From assembly GCF_040869045.1 (NCBI RefSeq), contig NC_090322.1, positions 181,473,477 to 181,537,476 on the forward strand: a stretch of DNA of 64,000 nt, written 5' to 3'. Below are positions 37,701 through 42,889 of the stretch, piece after piece. This DNA comes from Eurosta solidaginis. Taxonomy: Eukaryota > Arthropoda > Insecta > Diptera > Tephritidae. The notes under the pieces were generated by a model. It searched no databases. It had not been told where the DNA came from and saw only the letters and a list, made by a program, of their open reading frames with translations. The translations under genes were made by a program, and so were the position numbers. Each line of letters starts with the position of its first letter. The first letter of the stretch is position 1.

Positions 37701-40694
37701 CACCCTAATATATACCAAAATAAAATACAACGAATTGGTTTAACAATTAAGGCACGTTACTGGTTTACGTTATTTTGAGCGCACAAAGGTTTTAAAAATA
37801 ACCTTAAAGGAAATGTTAAAATTTGCAGAGCAACACAAAATTTTGTCTTTACATAAAAGTTACTAGTCATGTGGAGATTTTTCGTATACTCAGCTGTGCA
37901 TAGCAAACAAAGTGATGACTTTAATTCTTCTAACGATGGATTTTAACGACACAAAAAAAAAACGTGAAAAATATAAAATATAAATAAGAATAACGATGAA
38001 GATCCGGATATTGATGGGTAGGAACTTTTTTGTAAAATTTTCCATTAATTTCCAATAATGGGCTGACTGACAGACAGTATTTTTGCTACACTCCCAAACC
38101 CGACTAATATCCGTCAAGGCATGGCGGAACCAGGAACAGGTGTCCGCCGGAAATCAGCTGATTGGTACTTTTTTAATAAGATTTGAAACTTTCGCTTCCA
38201 ACACACTACGTTTTTGACATTAATCCATCTTTTTACAAAAACAAAATACGTGGAATTTTTATTTATGTTTGTATGTATGTCGCCGCGCTGCCGCCTTGTA
38301 TGGTTCTGCCATGCGTCGAGGGGAACGTGCTTTTGGCAGGCACATTGAATCAGTCTCGCCAACGGAGGCCGCAACTTTGACGGGAGTACGTAACCTAGTA
38401 AGAAAACAAGACCCTAACTACACTCAAATCAGGGACAATATTTGTGCATCAGATAGCTTGGAGAAACTGAAGCGAGCACACATCTAAAGAACTGCGACTA
38501 CTGCCGGCGTTGGAAATATAGAAAAAAATATATGCCAGGCGCGATAACCTCCGAAGAGATTTTAAGGCGAGCTTCTCTTCCAATTTGCGCCGTGCTCCTT
38601 TAATTTCCCCACAAGTTTGCTGGACGGGACCTACATGTTATATGCCGACTCGGAACGACATCTGCAAGGCAGATGACTTCACACTGAGAACATTTTAATG
38701 GCAGAAATACAATCGGAATGTTACCGAGCCGAGGGGCGACCCCGCCTAGAAAAGCTTTTTTTCTAAATAAATTTTTTTTTTCAAAATATTCGATGTTACT
38801 TTGCCCGGGGCGTGAAGCCGGTATCTTTGGTGTGGTAGGCGTCCGTTGGTACGCCCAATGAAGCCCAATGACAAAGTATCTTACCCCCAGCGGGTAAGGG
38901 GGTAAGAATATACCCGCGGTAGGTATGCCTGTCGTAAGAGGCGACTAAAATATCAGATTCAAGGGGTGTGTAGCGCAACCCTTCAGGTTGCCAGCGCAAT
39001 ATATAGCTTCGCCAAACCTAATTGTCAACCTCACCTATCCGCGGCGAATCCTGTTTCACTAACAGACGAGGCTCTGGCGACCCCAAGCTCCTCATGGAAC
39101 TTGCGGGTGGGGAGGGAGGGGATGGCCTGAAGGTTTAATGTGGCCACATAAATCGTTCCCGAGATGGTCGGGCTAGCACCTTAATGGTGCTGTGGTACCG
39201 GAGCGTACCGGATCTGTATCCGGCAAAGGACCATCACATCGATAACACTCCCCAAAGCCTTCGGGGAGCAACCTTATCGCTACAACAACAACAACAACAA
39301 CAAAGTATCTAAGCTGTTCGATGACAGCGATTTCTGCCGGCAATATGTTAAACCATCCAATCCGATGCAAAAAAAACCTTGTCAATGAGAGATTCAGTTT
39401 CGTGACGCAAATTTTCATCATGTCTTTGTCGTCCTTGAAAAATGGAAAATGACGAGGGTGGTACCGCTACTAAATCCTCTATAATCAGCTGACCAAGGAG
39501 ACTCATATCGTCCGATATCTCTCTTGTCGCCAGAGCGAAGACACTTAAAGCCTCCCTGATCCCTTACTTTAACGAAAACCGTGATGCTTTCCAGTCTCCA
39601 GCGTTGCTTTCGAAAATTACATATTACCGCTGAATACTATTTAAACTTAAATAAATTACGGATTACACCAAGAACCCCACCAGAGAACAGTACCCGATAA
39701 TGCAAGGCATAGGAGAGTCTACCTAGTTACAGTAGTGAGCCGCAAACTATTTGAGTACAATTTAACTTTGGTAACAGTGCTACAAGAAGAAGCCGAAGAA
39801 ACAGGAGGTGTTCTATTCAACTTTCGCTTGATTATACATTTCAAAGCTCCCTTCTTCACCAGAATTGATGAGGTTTTTTCCCCCCGTGTATTGTTGGTAC
39901 TAGCGCCGGTCAAGTCCCCGGCGGCCTTATTAGTTACGTGGACGAATTAATTGTCGAGTCGAGCTTAAAACAAAAAACTGGAGGATGCTGCAGGCTTGTC
40001 AAAACACCGCGCCCAGAACTGTCACGGAATGTCTTCTTATTACGCCAGAACTCATCTACACAATGAGACGGATAGAGTAGAGAAGTGAAATGCGGAAAAA
40101 ACGGTTTCTGTTAAATTCCTAGAAATCTGGTCATCCTAATTCGACACATTCGACAAAGTATTATGACGGTAAGTGCTAAAAAATAAAAAAAAAATACTGC
40201 ATATGAAAGAACAAATTCTTAGAGATATGAATGAGTCCAATTCGTGTGCTAAACTTCTCATAACATAGACCAAATCGATACATATGTATTAATACATATA
40301 TACATAATATATACTTACTGAATTCATTACTGACAGCTTGTGACATAGCCTCACTTAGCAAATTATAAGAATTGCGAGGTTCCATGTGACCACTACCCGA
40401 TGGTGTGCCATGATATGAGGCATGCGTAGCTGGTGATGAAGCAACGGACGTTGATGCAACGCTGGCAACAGTACCACCAGCAACACCGGCACCAGCACTA
40501 CTTGGATGATATGCCGCCGCCGTGTTCTGGTGATGCTGCTGTTGCTGTTTCTGTTGATGTTGATCAGTATTGTAACGATTAGCAGCAATGCTACCCATTG
40601 TATTGCTGGGTGGGCCACCACTTTCCACTACATGGCATCTTTGCGATATCACAGCCAAAAAGAGTAGCGCGTACAGCAACAACTTACGCTGCAT
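8623..40694 (-). CDS. Stim: Stim: stromal interaction molecule, ER calcium sensor (8 coding exons)
   Basis: Join on the minus strand: 40694-40319, 28808-28645, 28540-28421, 26795-26683, 20444-20329, 20267-20095, 15981-15402, 8714-8623. This totals 1734 nt, 577 aa plus stop, with GT/AG at every junction and consistent phases. Known STIM role: a single-pass ER protein whose luminal EF-hand senses calcium; on depletion it oligomerises and opens Orai channels. Seen here: signal peptide (1 to about 25), Gln/His- and Ala/Ser-rich stretch (about 40-105), Cys137 and Cys144 spaced like the redox pair of human STIM1, canonical EF loop DDDDNGNIDLSE (166-177), hidden EF-hand (about 181-220), SAM domain (about 215-295) with an NWT glycosylation sequon at 223, membrane helix (305-322), coiled coil 1, and SOAR/CAD (about 415-530) with the basic KLRKKR at 459-464. 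The tail ends in NFENFNLFSTE and lacks the lysine-rich tail of vertebrate STIM1. Length and motifs fit Drosophila Stim. Confidence 0.97.
8835..9730 (-). mobile_element. CAA-tailed retroposon split by a hAT MITE
   Basis: The minus-strand copy runs from a degenerate tail ('gttattgcagcgataa') to about 8968 and resumes at 9561 ('ctaggccatctcgcc') to about 9730. The copy at 58819-59155 shows the same sequence without the break ('ttgaaccttcctggccatgc'), so 8977-9560 is a later insertion. Confidence 0.8.
8977..9560. mobile_element. hAT MITE with internal giant foldback
   Basis: It has the same ends as 1121-1226 (CAGGGACGGA and TTTCAGCCCCTG). Diverged 8-bp flanks ATTCTAGG / CTACTAGG match at 6 of 8 bases. 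Arms at about 9133-9285 and 9320-9470 are inverted copies rich in 'aaaagtccg' and 'ttaactagttctatcgg', separated by about 35 bases. It lies in the last Stim intron, so the pre-mRNA would contain a stem of roughly 150 bp. Confidence 0.82.
9815..11035 (+). mobile_element. Divergent relative of the GTAACCGAACATT dispersed repeat
   Basis: The 5' part reads 'ggtgtaaccgaacattatat' and 'actcagcgtgagc'. The 3' part has 'tctatatctatctcgattcc' and 'ctgtacaaccaaccgttatg' as in the 41001-43407 copy. The middle is strongly diverged and is interrupted by the solo LTR at 10347-10752. Confidence 0.7.
10347..10752 (-). mobile_element. Solo LTR with 4-bp ATAT duplication
   Basis: Read on the minus strand it starts TGTGGTGAATATTAGCAGC and ends ...AATTCGTTATG, colinear with the LTRs at 33184-33652 and 52654-53200. 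ATAT flanks it at 10343-10346 and 10753-10756. It carries 'gagagtataaaagcagcgc', a TATA-box-like promoter. No internal retroviral genes are adjacent, so it is a solo LTR. Confidence 0.82.
11041..11950. other. Noncoding stretch of the last Stim intron
   Basis: The 11616-11915 open frame has no recognisable domain. Nothing else seen. Confidence 0.35.
11950..13260 (+). pseudogene. Non-LTR retrotransposon reverse transcriptase, 5'-truncated and frameshifted
   Basis: Two overlapping frames (about 11953-12594 and 12543-13214) together make a jockey/CR1-type reverse transcriptase. Frame one has KSGNKNVVTNYR, QHGFISSRSTVTNL and TDFAKAFDTVSH. Frame two has VPQGSILGPILFLLFINDI, the catalytic YADD box (LLYADDLKVF) and a thumb region (LRLNIKKCFF, LEYASIIW). 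A frameshift near 12540 splits them. No endonuclease or ORF1 was found, so the copy is 5'-truncated. It lies antisense to Stim in its last intron. The exact clade is uncertain. Confidence 0.9.
13261..14320. other. Noncoding stretch, TTCGAAA-type words, no gene seen
   Basis: About 13270-13520 resembles the low-complexity stretch at 3530-3740. The 13713-13988 open frame has no recognisable domain. Confidence 0.35.
14322..14733 (+). mobile_element. CAA-tailed retroposon, near full length
   Basis: Starts 'cccccagcgggttagggggt' and runs through 'ccgcggtaggtatgcctgtc' and 'cgttcccgagatggtcgggc' to 'cttatcgctacaacaacaag', colinear with 38882-39299. A jockey-like remnant follows directly. Confidence 0.87.
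14738..15275 (+). pseudogene. Jockey-like non-LTR C-terminal fragment, degenerate
   Basis: Translation broken by stops and frameshifts parallels the copy at 17894-19057: QNTALRT, a QFLLN..KPGH stretch, an RSIRKHV..YHEIQHL stretch and VAQLRS-like residues, ending 'tgggacgaagcaatgttaac' before an A-rich tail. Heavily decayed. Confidence 0.65.
15402..15981 (-). CDS. Stim: Stim exon 7: coiled coil 1 end and SOAR/CAD
   Basis: Acceptor 'cttccccacag' at 15981, donor GAG/gtaaatg at 15402; starts in phase 0 and ends in phase 1. It encodes residues 355-547. Heptad-rich ELERARMEQENVATEK is followed by a Ser-rich break, then WTPPPQLQSWLQYTYELESK, KLRKKRSSLVGAFVSTHGKS and LHRWKQIENCLGFNIVNNNG, which line up with the STIM Orai-activating region. 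Confidence 0.97.
16146..16815. mobile_element. TIR element with clustered CCGGATATCCGG words
   Basis: Ends 'ttagggctgtgaac' and inverted 'ttaggctgggac'. The words CCGGATATCCGG, CCGGATATC and GGATATCCG occur many times at 16170-16310 and 16665-16790, in both orientations. The middle (16340-16620) is AT-rich. It lies in a Stim intron. Confidence 0.6.
16965..17200. repeat. Small inverted-repeat element related to the 60-kb twin elements
   Basis: TAATACTCCTATATTGCTA at 16965-16983 and its inverted copy at about 17181-17199 bound the region. About 75 bases at its left end (16966-17040) match the twin element at 59991-61557, including a 23-base exact run at 17014-17036. Confidence 0.55.
17200..17300 (-). 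mobile_element. Internally deleted tRNA-derived SINE
   Basis: The 3' end of the SINE ('aggcgcgataacctccgaag' ... 'aatttgcgtcgtgctcc') is joined directly to the 5' head ('atcacaccacggtggccacc'). About 250 internal bases are missing compared with 37025-37389. Confidence 0.8.
17451..17645 (-). pseudogene. Jockey-like non-LTR fragment, antisense
   Basis: The minus-strand frame gives NSQKPGHPNRLLVEEVPPPR and KRKQVLCDIHKKASDL, homologous to the middle of the plus-strand copy at 17894-19057. The two fragments lie head to head, about 250 bases apart. Confidence 0.8.
17894..19100 (+). pseudogene. Jockey-like reverse transcriptase, C-terminal 387 aa with 3' end
   Basis: One long open frame covers the second half of a jockey-type ORF2. 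It contains the thumb region (NLALSPTKSSATLF, HPKILGVTFDQ), NTALRIATGCLL, and a C-terminal Cys/His motif (CPACNVSPHDTNHLFNC). The usual YADD box reads SSDD at the start, so catalysis would be lost. A short 3' end with 'aggtggggcgaagcactgct' and a CAA-type tail follows. The start is truncated: palm motifs before YADD are absent. It lies antisense to Stim in an intron. Confidence 0.88.
19101..20040 (-). pseudogene. Degenerate non-LTR retrotransposon fragment
   Basis: Minus-strand translation in several frames gives fragments typical of LOA/R1-type pol C-termini, for example SYQKLGRKG-like residues followed by RPILAYG-like residues, broken by many stops. I am unsure of the clade and of both ends. 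Confidence 0.45.
20095..20267 (-). CDS. Stim: Stim exon 6: membrane helix and start of coiled coil 1
   Basis: Acceptor 'tttttcatcag', donor AAAAG/gtatgc, phase 1 in and phase 0 out. It encodes TGTRWKDYILVTLLLSAIIG and onward: the single membrane span (residues 305-322) and the RMAQDMEGLQRAEQSLQEMQ coiled-coil start that matches human STIM (LHRAEQSL). Confidence 0.97.
20329..20444 (-). CDS. Stim: Stim exon 5: second half of SAM domain
   Basis: Acceptor 'tttacacacag', donor CACGTG/gtaagt. It encodes LAVNNMHYVGNVLGIKDPIH and KAMDVVLFGPPR, corresponding to the STIM SAM domain and its conserved VLFGPP exit. Confidence 0.97.
20445..20765. other. Intronic AT-rich stretch
   Basis: No gene or repeat family that I can identify. 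Confidence 0.35.
20766..20960 (+). mobile_element. TTAGGGTGGGTCGATT MITE, half copy
   Basis: Left arm only ('attagggtgggtcgatttgt', 'gatttttcgataggatttgg', 'cgcatacccaaaag'), then a short right end 'cccagcctaatg'. The second foldback arm has been lost. Confidence 0.75.
21060..21880. other. Intronic stretch with a short dispersed-repeat fragment
   Basis: At 21066-21110 'ctatgtgaggtttttacgga' matches, inverted, part of 34355-34560. The remainder to 21880 shows no recognisable gene. Confidence 0.4.
21880..22505 (+). repeat. Polypyrimidine tract about 600 bp long
   Basis: Almost all bases are C or T on the plus strand (CTCTCT, TTTCT and CCCTCT words), so the Stim transcript reads as polypurine (GA-rich). 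The open frames within it are Ser/Leu/Phe-rich artefacts. It may be an expansion of the CT-rich inner part of the repeat at 25136-25340. Confidence 0.85.
22549..22662. mobile_element. Tiny MITE with TTAGGGTGT ends
   Basis: Starts 'cattagggtgtaac' and ends 'gcacaccctaaa', inverted relatives of the TTAGGGTGG group. About 110 bp, no coding. Confidence 0.45.
22752..22962. mobile_element. MITE with TTAGGACGGTTCGATT ends
   Basis: Starts 'cattaggacggttcgatttt' and ends 'aaatcgaccagctctaatat' in inverted relation. Internal sub-repeats 'attgctcaga' / 'tctgagcaac' also pair. Related at the ends to the TTAGGGTGGGTCGATT foldbacks. Confidence 0.6.
23447..24262 (-). mobile_element. LTR copy interrupted by a foldback MITE
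   Basis: Colinear with 36559-37422: 'cgctaaactgttgaataaat', 'tgctgcttttatactctcgg', 'tgagtactacttcggctgat', 'gatttgtttacgtacata'. The terminal sequence next to the polyadenylation end is missing. The MITE at 23773-24197 splits it. Confidence 0.78.
23773..24197. mobile_element. Near-perfect 425-bp foldback MITE
   Basis: Two arms of about 200 bases (centre near 23970) pair nearly throughout, including 'cgaccaaaacactccaaaac' with its inverted copy and the family blocks. Ends are 'ttagactgggtcgattt' and its inverted counterpart. It lies in a Stim intron and would form a very long RNA hairpin in the pre-mRNA. Confidence 0.87.
24555..25035 (-). pseudogene. LOA/jockey-type non-LTR C-terminal fragment
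   Basis: The minus-strand frame at 24680-24967 contains LRIGILTEHCLLASDAFKLG followed by SDSKCRKCELEEEPL, the C-terminal Cys-rich segment seen after RNase H in many insect non-LTR elements. Two other decayed copies are at 35150-35600 and 49385-49600. Confidence 0.7.
25136..25345 (+). repeat. Dispersed repeat beginning GGCAGACGTTGTTCTGC, CT-rich inside
   Basis: Starts 'gatccggcagacgttgttct' and continues with CT-rich sequence. It matches the start of 46618-47390 ('ccaggcagacgttgctctgc'). Confidence 0.55.
25712..25741 (+). repeat. Run of 30 G
   Basis: Uninterrupted homopolymer G in a Stim intron, C on the transcribed sense. It is preceded by a fragment of the TTAGGGTGGGTC MITE family ('attagggcgggtcaaattgt'). 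Confidence 0.95.
25742..26682. other. Intronic stretch, no gene seen
   Basis: About 26120-26160 ('ggttggctcatctctacagc') and 26345-26380 ('gatgagatgagccaaccgta') are inverted relatives, suggesting a decayed TIR element of roughly 250 bp. Nothing coding. Confidence 0.4.
26683..26795 (-). CDS. Stim: Stim exon 4: first half of SAM domain
   Basis: Acceptor 'tatacctt-catttag', donor CCAAG/gtaaac; phase 0 in and 2 out. It encodes VHNWTMEQTTDWLAQSVQLP and onward, matching human VYNWTVDEVVQWL at the SAM start. NWT is a luminal glycosylation sequon at the conserved position. Confidence 0.97.
26960..27650 (+). repeat. Degenerate minisatellite, about 15-base TTTCGGGATTGTTTC-like unit
   Basis: Imperfect repeats of words like 'atttcgggattgtttcggga' recur with spacing near 15 bases across about 700 bases. 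A further piece is at 28075-28145. The open frames here are by-products of the repeat. It lies in the Stim intron between the SAM and EF-hand exons. Confidence 0.65.
27651..28420. other. Intronic stretch, no gene seen
   Basis: Apart from the minisatellite piece at 28075-28145 there is no recognised structure. Confidence 0.35.
28421..28540 (-). CDS. Stim: Stim exon 3: hidden EF-hand
   Basis: Acceptor 'tgtcgtttag', donor CGGAG/gtatgt, phase 0 at both ends. It encodes FLREELKYDSGYEKRQKAFH then DDMHISVKELWEAWLRSE, matching the hidden EF-hand of STIM (ISVEDLWKAW in human). Confidence 0.97.
28645..28808 (-). CDS. Stim: Stim exon 2: cysteine pair and canonical EF-hand
   Basis: Acceptor 'caaaatccag', donor GACGAC/gtaagt. 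It encodes ACAADDLDCY with two cysteines seven residues apart, and the EF loop DDDDNGNIDLSE with ligand positions 1, 3, 5, 7, 9 and 12 filled, so calcium binding should be intact. Confidence 0.97.
28908..30871 (-). mobile_element. hAT transposon relic with 8-bp TSD
   Basis: Ends CAGGGCCG... and inverted CAGGCCTG..., flanked by CATATACA (28900-28907) and CATATGTA (30872-30879), 6 of 8 alike. It encloses decayed hAT transposase. A C-run lies next to the right end. Confidence 0.83.
29240..30530 (-). pseudogene. hAT transposase remnant (ZMYM1-like, TTF finger + DUF4371)
   Basis: In N-to-C order on the minus strand: ERDWLVWSASSNAFYCLPCR (TTF-type zinc finger, about 30350-30290), RISQQQHKRLQGHYLSPDIQ and KAKYFAIIVDASLMLV (DUF4371, 29921-29601), YDNATNMKGACNGAL (29590-29530), then CARHSLNLCGVDAAECC (29490-29440) and ALHNDGTFRQKP. 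These are signatures of the hAT group related to ZMYM1. Several frameshifts and stops break it, and the C-terminal dimerisation domain is not recognised. Confidence 0.85.
30880..31507. other. Intronic stretch, no gene seen
   Basis: AT-rich; the 31196-31474 minus frame has no recognisable domain. Confidence 0.35.
31508..32288. mobile_element. TIR element with GGGGTATTTTATCAAT ends
   Basis: The left end GGGGTATTTTATCAAT and inverted right end GGGGTATTTGATCAAT agree at 15 of 16 bases. The inside contains 'atgggtatcaaacgaaaggt', a phrase also found in the 130-bp tandem unit of the dispersed repeat. No coding. Confidence 0.62.
32310..32530 (-). pseudogene. Non-LTR pol C-terminal fragment, decayed
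   Basis: Minus-strand translation resembles the 'LRLAGHVMRM' to 'GRPRKRW' segment common at the C-terminus of some insect non-LTR pol proteins. Short and broken; clade unknown. Confidence 0.35.
32741..32948. mobile_element. Small foldback MITE (GAAATATCACCCTAYCTCG ends)
   Basis: Starts GAAATATCACCCTACCTCGG; the inverted right end reads GAAATATCACCCTATCTCGT. Pairing continues inwards ('tttcgaaaacg', 'ttgaataa'). Inner pieces recur at about 450-500 and 49760-49830. Confidence 0.75.
33184..33652 (+). mobile_element. Solo LTR with ATAC duplication
   Basis: It runs from TTTGACGAATATTAGC to ...AAATTCGTTACG. ATAC flanks it at 33180-33183 and 33653-33656. A TATA box (TATAAAAG, 33455-33462) and an AATAAA (33542-33547) lie in the order expected of U3-R-U5. 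It lies opposite to Stim transcription. Confidence 0.83.
33657..34354. other. Intronic stretch, no gene seen
   Basis: AT-rich, without an identified repeat or gene. Confidence 0.35.
34355..34560 (+). repeat. Dispersed short repeat 'GGTTAGGCTGGGTTGAAC'
   Basis: Starts 'aggttaggctgggttgaact'. A relative starts at 48025 ('aggttaggataggttgaatt') and shares 'ttataaaataactcc'. An inverted piece lies at 21066-21110. Confidence 0.5.
34571..35149 (+). pseudogene. Jockey-like non-LTR 3' fragment
   Basis: Highly similar to 18540-19100, including RETRVTLAQLRSGYCNRLNS and CPACNVSPHDTNHLFN, where the last motif cysteine is changed to tyrosine. A frameshift just before the end displaces the LPLEDIDDNL terminus. 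The tail is 'aagcactgctacaaaaacaa' with CAA units. Confidence 0.88.
35150..35600 (-). pseudogene. LOA/jockey-type C-terminal fragment, decayed
   Basis: Colinear with 24640-25035 ('gataaaagtaactttgttag', 'gtctacggtacaagc'). Coding is destroyed by indels. Confidence 0.6.
35601..36157. other. Intronic stretch, no confirmed gene
   Basis: The 35649-35954 minus frame shows weak similarity in style to retroelement capsid-like text (VRIRAQGLLKKESKEFPTGE) but I cannot assign it. Confidence 0.3.
36559..37422 (-). mobile_element. LTR copy interrupted by a SINE
   Basis: Matches 33184-33652 in inverted orientation ('cgaatcgctaaactgttgaa' to 'gatgctaatattcgtca'). The outermost bases at the polyadenylation end are missing. 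The SINE at 37025-37389 splits it. Confidence 0.8.
37025..37389 (-). mobile_element. tRNA-derived SINE with perfect 12-bp TSD
   Basis: The minus strand starts 'ggcggccaccgtggtgtgat' and has a B box GGGTTCAACTCCC. The tail is T-rich on the element strand (ends TTACATTTATTTA). AGTATCAGGTTA flanks it at 37013-37024 and 37390-37401. Confidence 0.9.
37713..38530. other. Intronic stretch, no gene seen
   Basis: The open frames at 38114-38487 overlap on both strands and have no recognisable domain. Confidence 0.35.
38531..38850 (-). mobile_element. tRNA-derived SINE, diverged
   Basis: Contains 'ggcgcgataacctccgaaga' at the 3' end and 'tttgcccggggcgtgaagcc' over the degraded B box. Colinear with 37025-37389. 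Confidence 0.8.
38882..39299 (+). mobile_element. CAA-tailed retroposon, full length with 11-bp TSD
   Basis: 418 bp, from 'tacccccagcgggtaagggg' to a (CAA)n tail, flanked by ACAAAGTATCT at 38871-38881 and 39300-39310. This copy defines the family. It has no coding and no convincing pol III boxes. The end 'cttatcgctacaacaacaac' parallels that of the jockey-like elements ('agcactgctacaacaacaac'). Confidence 0.92.
39430..40150 (+). pseudogene. Jockey-like RT fragments, decayed
   Basis: At 39440-39600 the translation contains RVVPLL and DQGDSYRPISLLS, part of the RT finger region. At 39975-40145 a second piece parallels 18405-18560 (LQACQNTA, then an MLT-KQFLLN-like stretch). Between them (39720-39960) an unassigned open frame occurs. 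Confidence 0.55.
40319..40694 (-). CDS. Stim: Stim exon 1: signal peptide and low-complexity luminal segment
   Basis: ATG at 40692-40694, donor TTCA/gtaagt at 40319. The frame is open further upstream to a TAA about 90 bases above, but has no other ATG, so this is the start. It encodes a signal peptide (MQRKLLLYALLFLAVISQRC), a Gln/His run (QHQQKQQQQHHQ), an Ala/Ser/Gly-rich segment and RNSYNLLSEAMSQAVSNEF, which leads into the EF-hand exon. Confidence 0.95.
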
Positions 40695-41000
40695 TATCTG
40701 TTGTTCGCCGCCGACGCCGCCGTTGAAGTGCAATAAGAAATATGATGGCGCAGTGCGGCCAACACTTGAGAATTTTGTTGTTGCTTAATATTTTGTGTAT
40801 CAGAACAAATCGGTAACAAAAATTGTATACACTTATGTGCACGGCTGACAGGTATTAAAGATTTTTTTTTACATTAAAAACGATGTCATCTACCTGTTAA
40901 ATTAACAAAAACAAAACATATAATTAGATATACATAATTAATTTAAATATCTTTTGTAAATTGCAATACAGGGTGACGCAAAATTAATCACCAAATCAAC
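40695..41000 (-). promoter_or_regulatory. Stim: Stim 5' leader / promoter-proximal region
   Basis: About 300 bases between the Stim ATG and the dispersed repeat starting at 41001. A possible splice acceptor on the minus strand ('gttaatttaacag', near 40893) would fit a non-coding first exon further upstream. No strong TATA or initiator was identified. Confidence 0.35.
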
Positions 41001-41099
41001 AAGTAAGGAAGGTTAAGTTCGGGTGTAACCGAACATTACATACTCAGTTGAGAGCTATGGAGACAAAATAAGGGAAAATCGCCATGTAGGAAAATGAAC

Positions 41100-41720
41100 C
41101 GAGGAATGTGTTTGTATGACATGTGTATCAAATGAAAGGTATTAAAGGGTATTTTATGAGGGAGTGGGGCATTTATGACTCTAGAATTTGTTTGTACGAT
41201 ATGGGTATCAAATGAAAGATGTTAATGAGTATTTTAAAAGGGAGTGATCCTTAGTTAGTAAGTAAGATCCTTAGTTCCATAGGTGGACGCCTTTTCGAGA
41301 TATCGCCATAAATGTGGACCAGGGGTGACTCTAGAATGCGTTTGTACAATATGGGTATCAAACGAAATGTTTTAATGAGTATTTTAAAAGGGAGTGGGCC
41401 TTAGTTCTATAGGTGGTCGCCTTTTCGAGATATCGCCTTAAAGGTGGACCAGGGATGACTCTAGAATATGTTTGTACGATATGGGTATCAAATGAAAGGT
41501 GTTAATGAGTATTTTAAAAGGGCGTGGGGCTTAGTTCTATAGGTGGACGCCTTTTCGAGATATCGCCATAAAGGTGGGCCAGGGGTGACTCTAGAATGTG
41601 TTTGTACGATACTGGTATCAAATTAAAGGTATTAATGCAGGTTTTAAAAGGGAGTGGTGGTAGTTGTATATGTGAAGGCGTTTTCCAGATATCGACCAAA
41701 ATGTGGACCAGGGTGACCCA
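41100..41720 (+). repeat. Tandem array, 130-bp unit
   Basis: The word CTAGAAT with 'tttgtacgatatgggtatca' recurs at 41181, 41331, 41461 and 41591. The last two spacings are 130 bases; the first is 150 because of an internal duplication ('agatccttagt'). Each unit contains 'ggtggacgccttttcgagat' and 'aggtggaccaggggtgactc'. Confidence 0.88.
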
Positions 41721-42514
41721 GAACAGCATCTGTCGGGTACTGCTAATTTATTTATATATGCAATACCACTAACAGTATTCCTGCCAAGATTTCAAGGGTT
41801 TTTTATTTCGCCCTGCAGAACTTTTTAATTTTTTCTACTTAATATGGTAGGTGTCACACTCATTTTACAAAGTTTTTCTCTAAAGTTATATTTTGCATCA
41901 ATAAAGCAATCCAATTACCATGTTTCATCCCTTTTTTCGTATTTGGTATAGAATTATGGCATTTTTTTCGTTTTTCGTAATTTTCGATATCGAAAAAGTG
42001 GTCGTGGTCATAGTCGGATTTCGGTAATTTTTCATACCAATACAAAGTGAGTTCAGATAAGTACGTGAACTGAGTTTAGTAAAGATATATCGATTTTTGC
42101 TCAAGTTATCGTGTTAACGGCCGAGCGGAAGGACAGACGGTCGACTGTGTATAAAAACACGACGTGGCTTCAACCGATTTCGCCCTTTTTCACAGAAATA
42201 AGTTATCGTCCTAGAATCTAAGCCCCTACCAAATTTCACAAGGATTGCTAAATTTTTGTTCGACTTATGGCATTAAAAGTATCCTAGAAAAATTAAATTA
42301 AAAAGGGCGGAGCCACGCCCATTTTGAAATTTTCTTTTATTTTTGTATTTGGTTGCACCATATCATTACTGGAGTTGAATGTTGATATAATTTACTTATA
42401 TACTGTAAAGATATTAAATTTTTTGTTAAAATTTGACTTTAAAAAAAATTTTTTTTTAAAGTGGGCGTGGTCGTTCTCCGATTTTGCTAATTTTTATAAA
42501 GCATATATAGTAAT

Positions 42515-42889
42515 GCGTGGTGTGATGGTAGCGTGCTCCGCCTATCACACCGTATGCCCTGGGTTCAACTCCCGGGCAAAGCAACATCAAAATTTTAGAA
42601 ATAAGATTTTTCAATTAGAAGAAAATTTTTCTAAGCGGGGTCGCCCCTCGGCAGTGTCTGGCAAGCGCTCCGATTGTATTTCTGCCATGAAAAGCTCTCA
42701 GTGAAAACTCATCTGCCTTGCAGACGCCGTTCGGAGTCGGCATAAAACATGTAGGTCCCGTCCGGCCAATTTGTAGGGAAAAATCAAGAGGAGCACGACG
42801 CAAATTGGAAGAGAAGCTCGGCCTTAGATCTCTTCGGAGGTTATCGCGCCTTACATTTATTTTTTATTTTTTTTTATATTTTTTATTTT
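42515..42889 (+). mobile_element. tRNA-derived SINE with perfect 12-bp TSD
   Basis: The head reads GTGTGATGGTAGCGTGCTCC and carries a B box GGTTCAACTCC. The body and T-rich tail match 37025-37389. ATATATAGTAAT flanks it at 42503-42514 and 42890-42901. The copy of the host repeat at about 57735 shows the uninterrupted site. Confidence 0.93.

Larger units (their letters stand above)
36158..37710. mobile_element. TIR element (ATAGGGTGGTTCTTATA ends) holding an LTR and a SINE
   Basis: The left end ATAGGGTGGTTCTTATA and inverted right end TTAGGGTGGTTCTTATA frame the region. Imperfect pairing continues for about 50 bases ('cacccctcaga' with 'tctgaaggggtg'). Inside lies the LTR copy at 36559-37422, itself split by the SINE at 37025-37389. 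Confidence 0.72.

Noticed and set aside
39735..39950. 71-aa open frame between jockey fragments
   Set aside because: No recognisable motif, and it overlaps a minus-strand frame of similar length.
40695..40733. Upstream extension of Stim exon 1 to 40733
   Set aside because: The codon at 40731-40733 is TTG, not ATG. In a eukaryote the first in-frame ATG is at 40692-40694, and it gives a proper signal peptide.
41100..41720. CRISPR-like array
   Set aside because: The 130-bp units are adjacent without unique spacers, and this is fly DNA.
42515..42590. Free-standing tRNA gene
   Set aside because: It has a good B box, but it is joined to a SINE body, repeated several times in the window and flanked by a TSD, so it is a SINE head.
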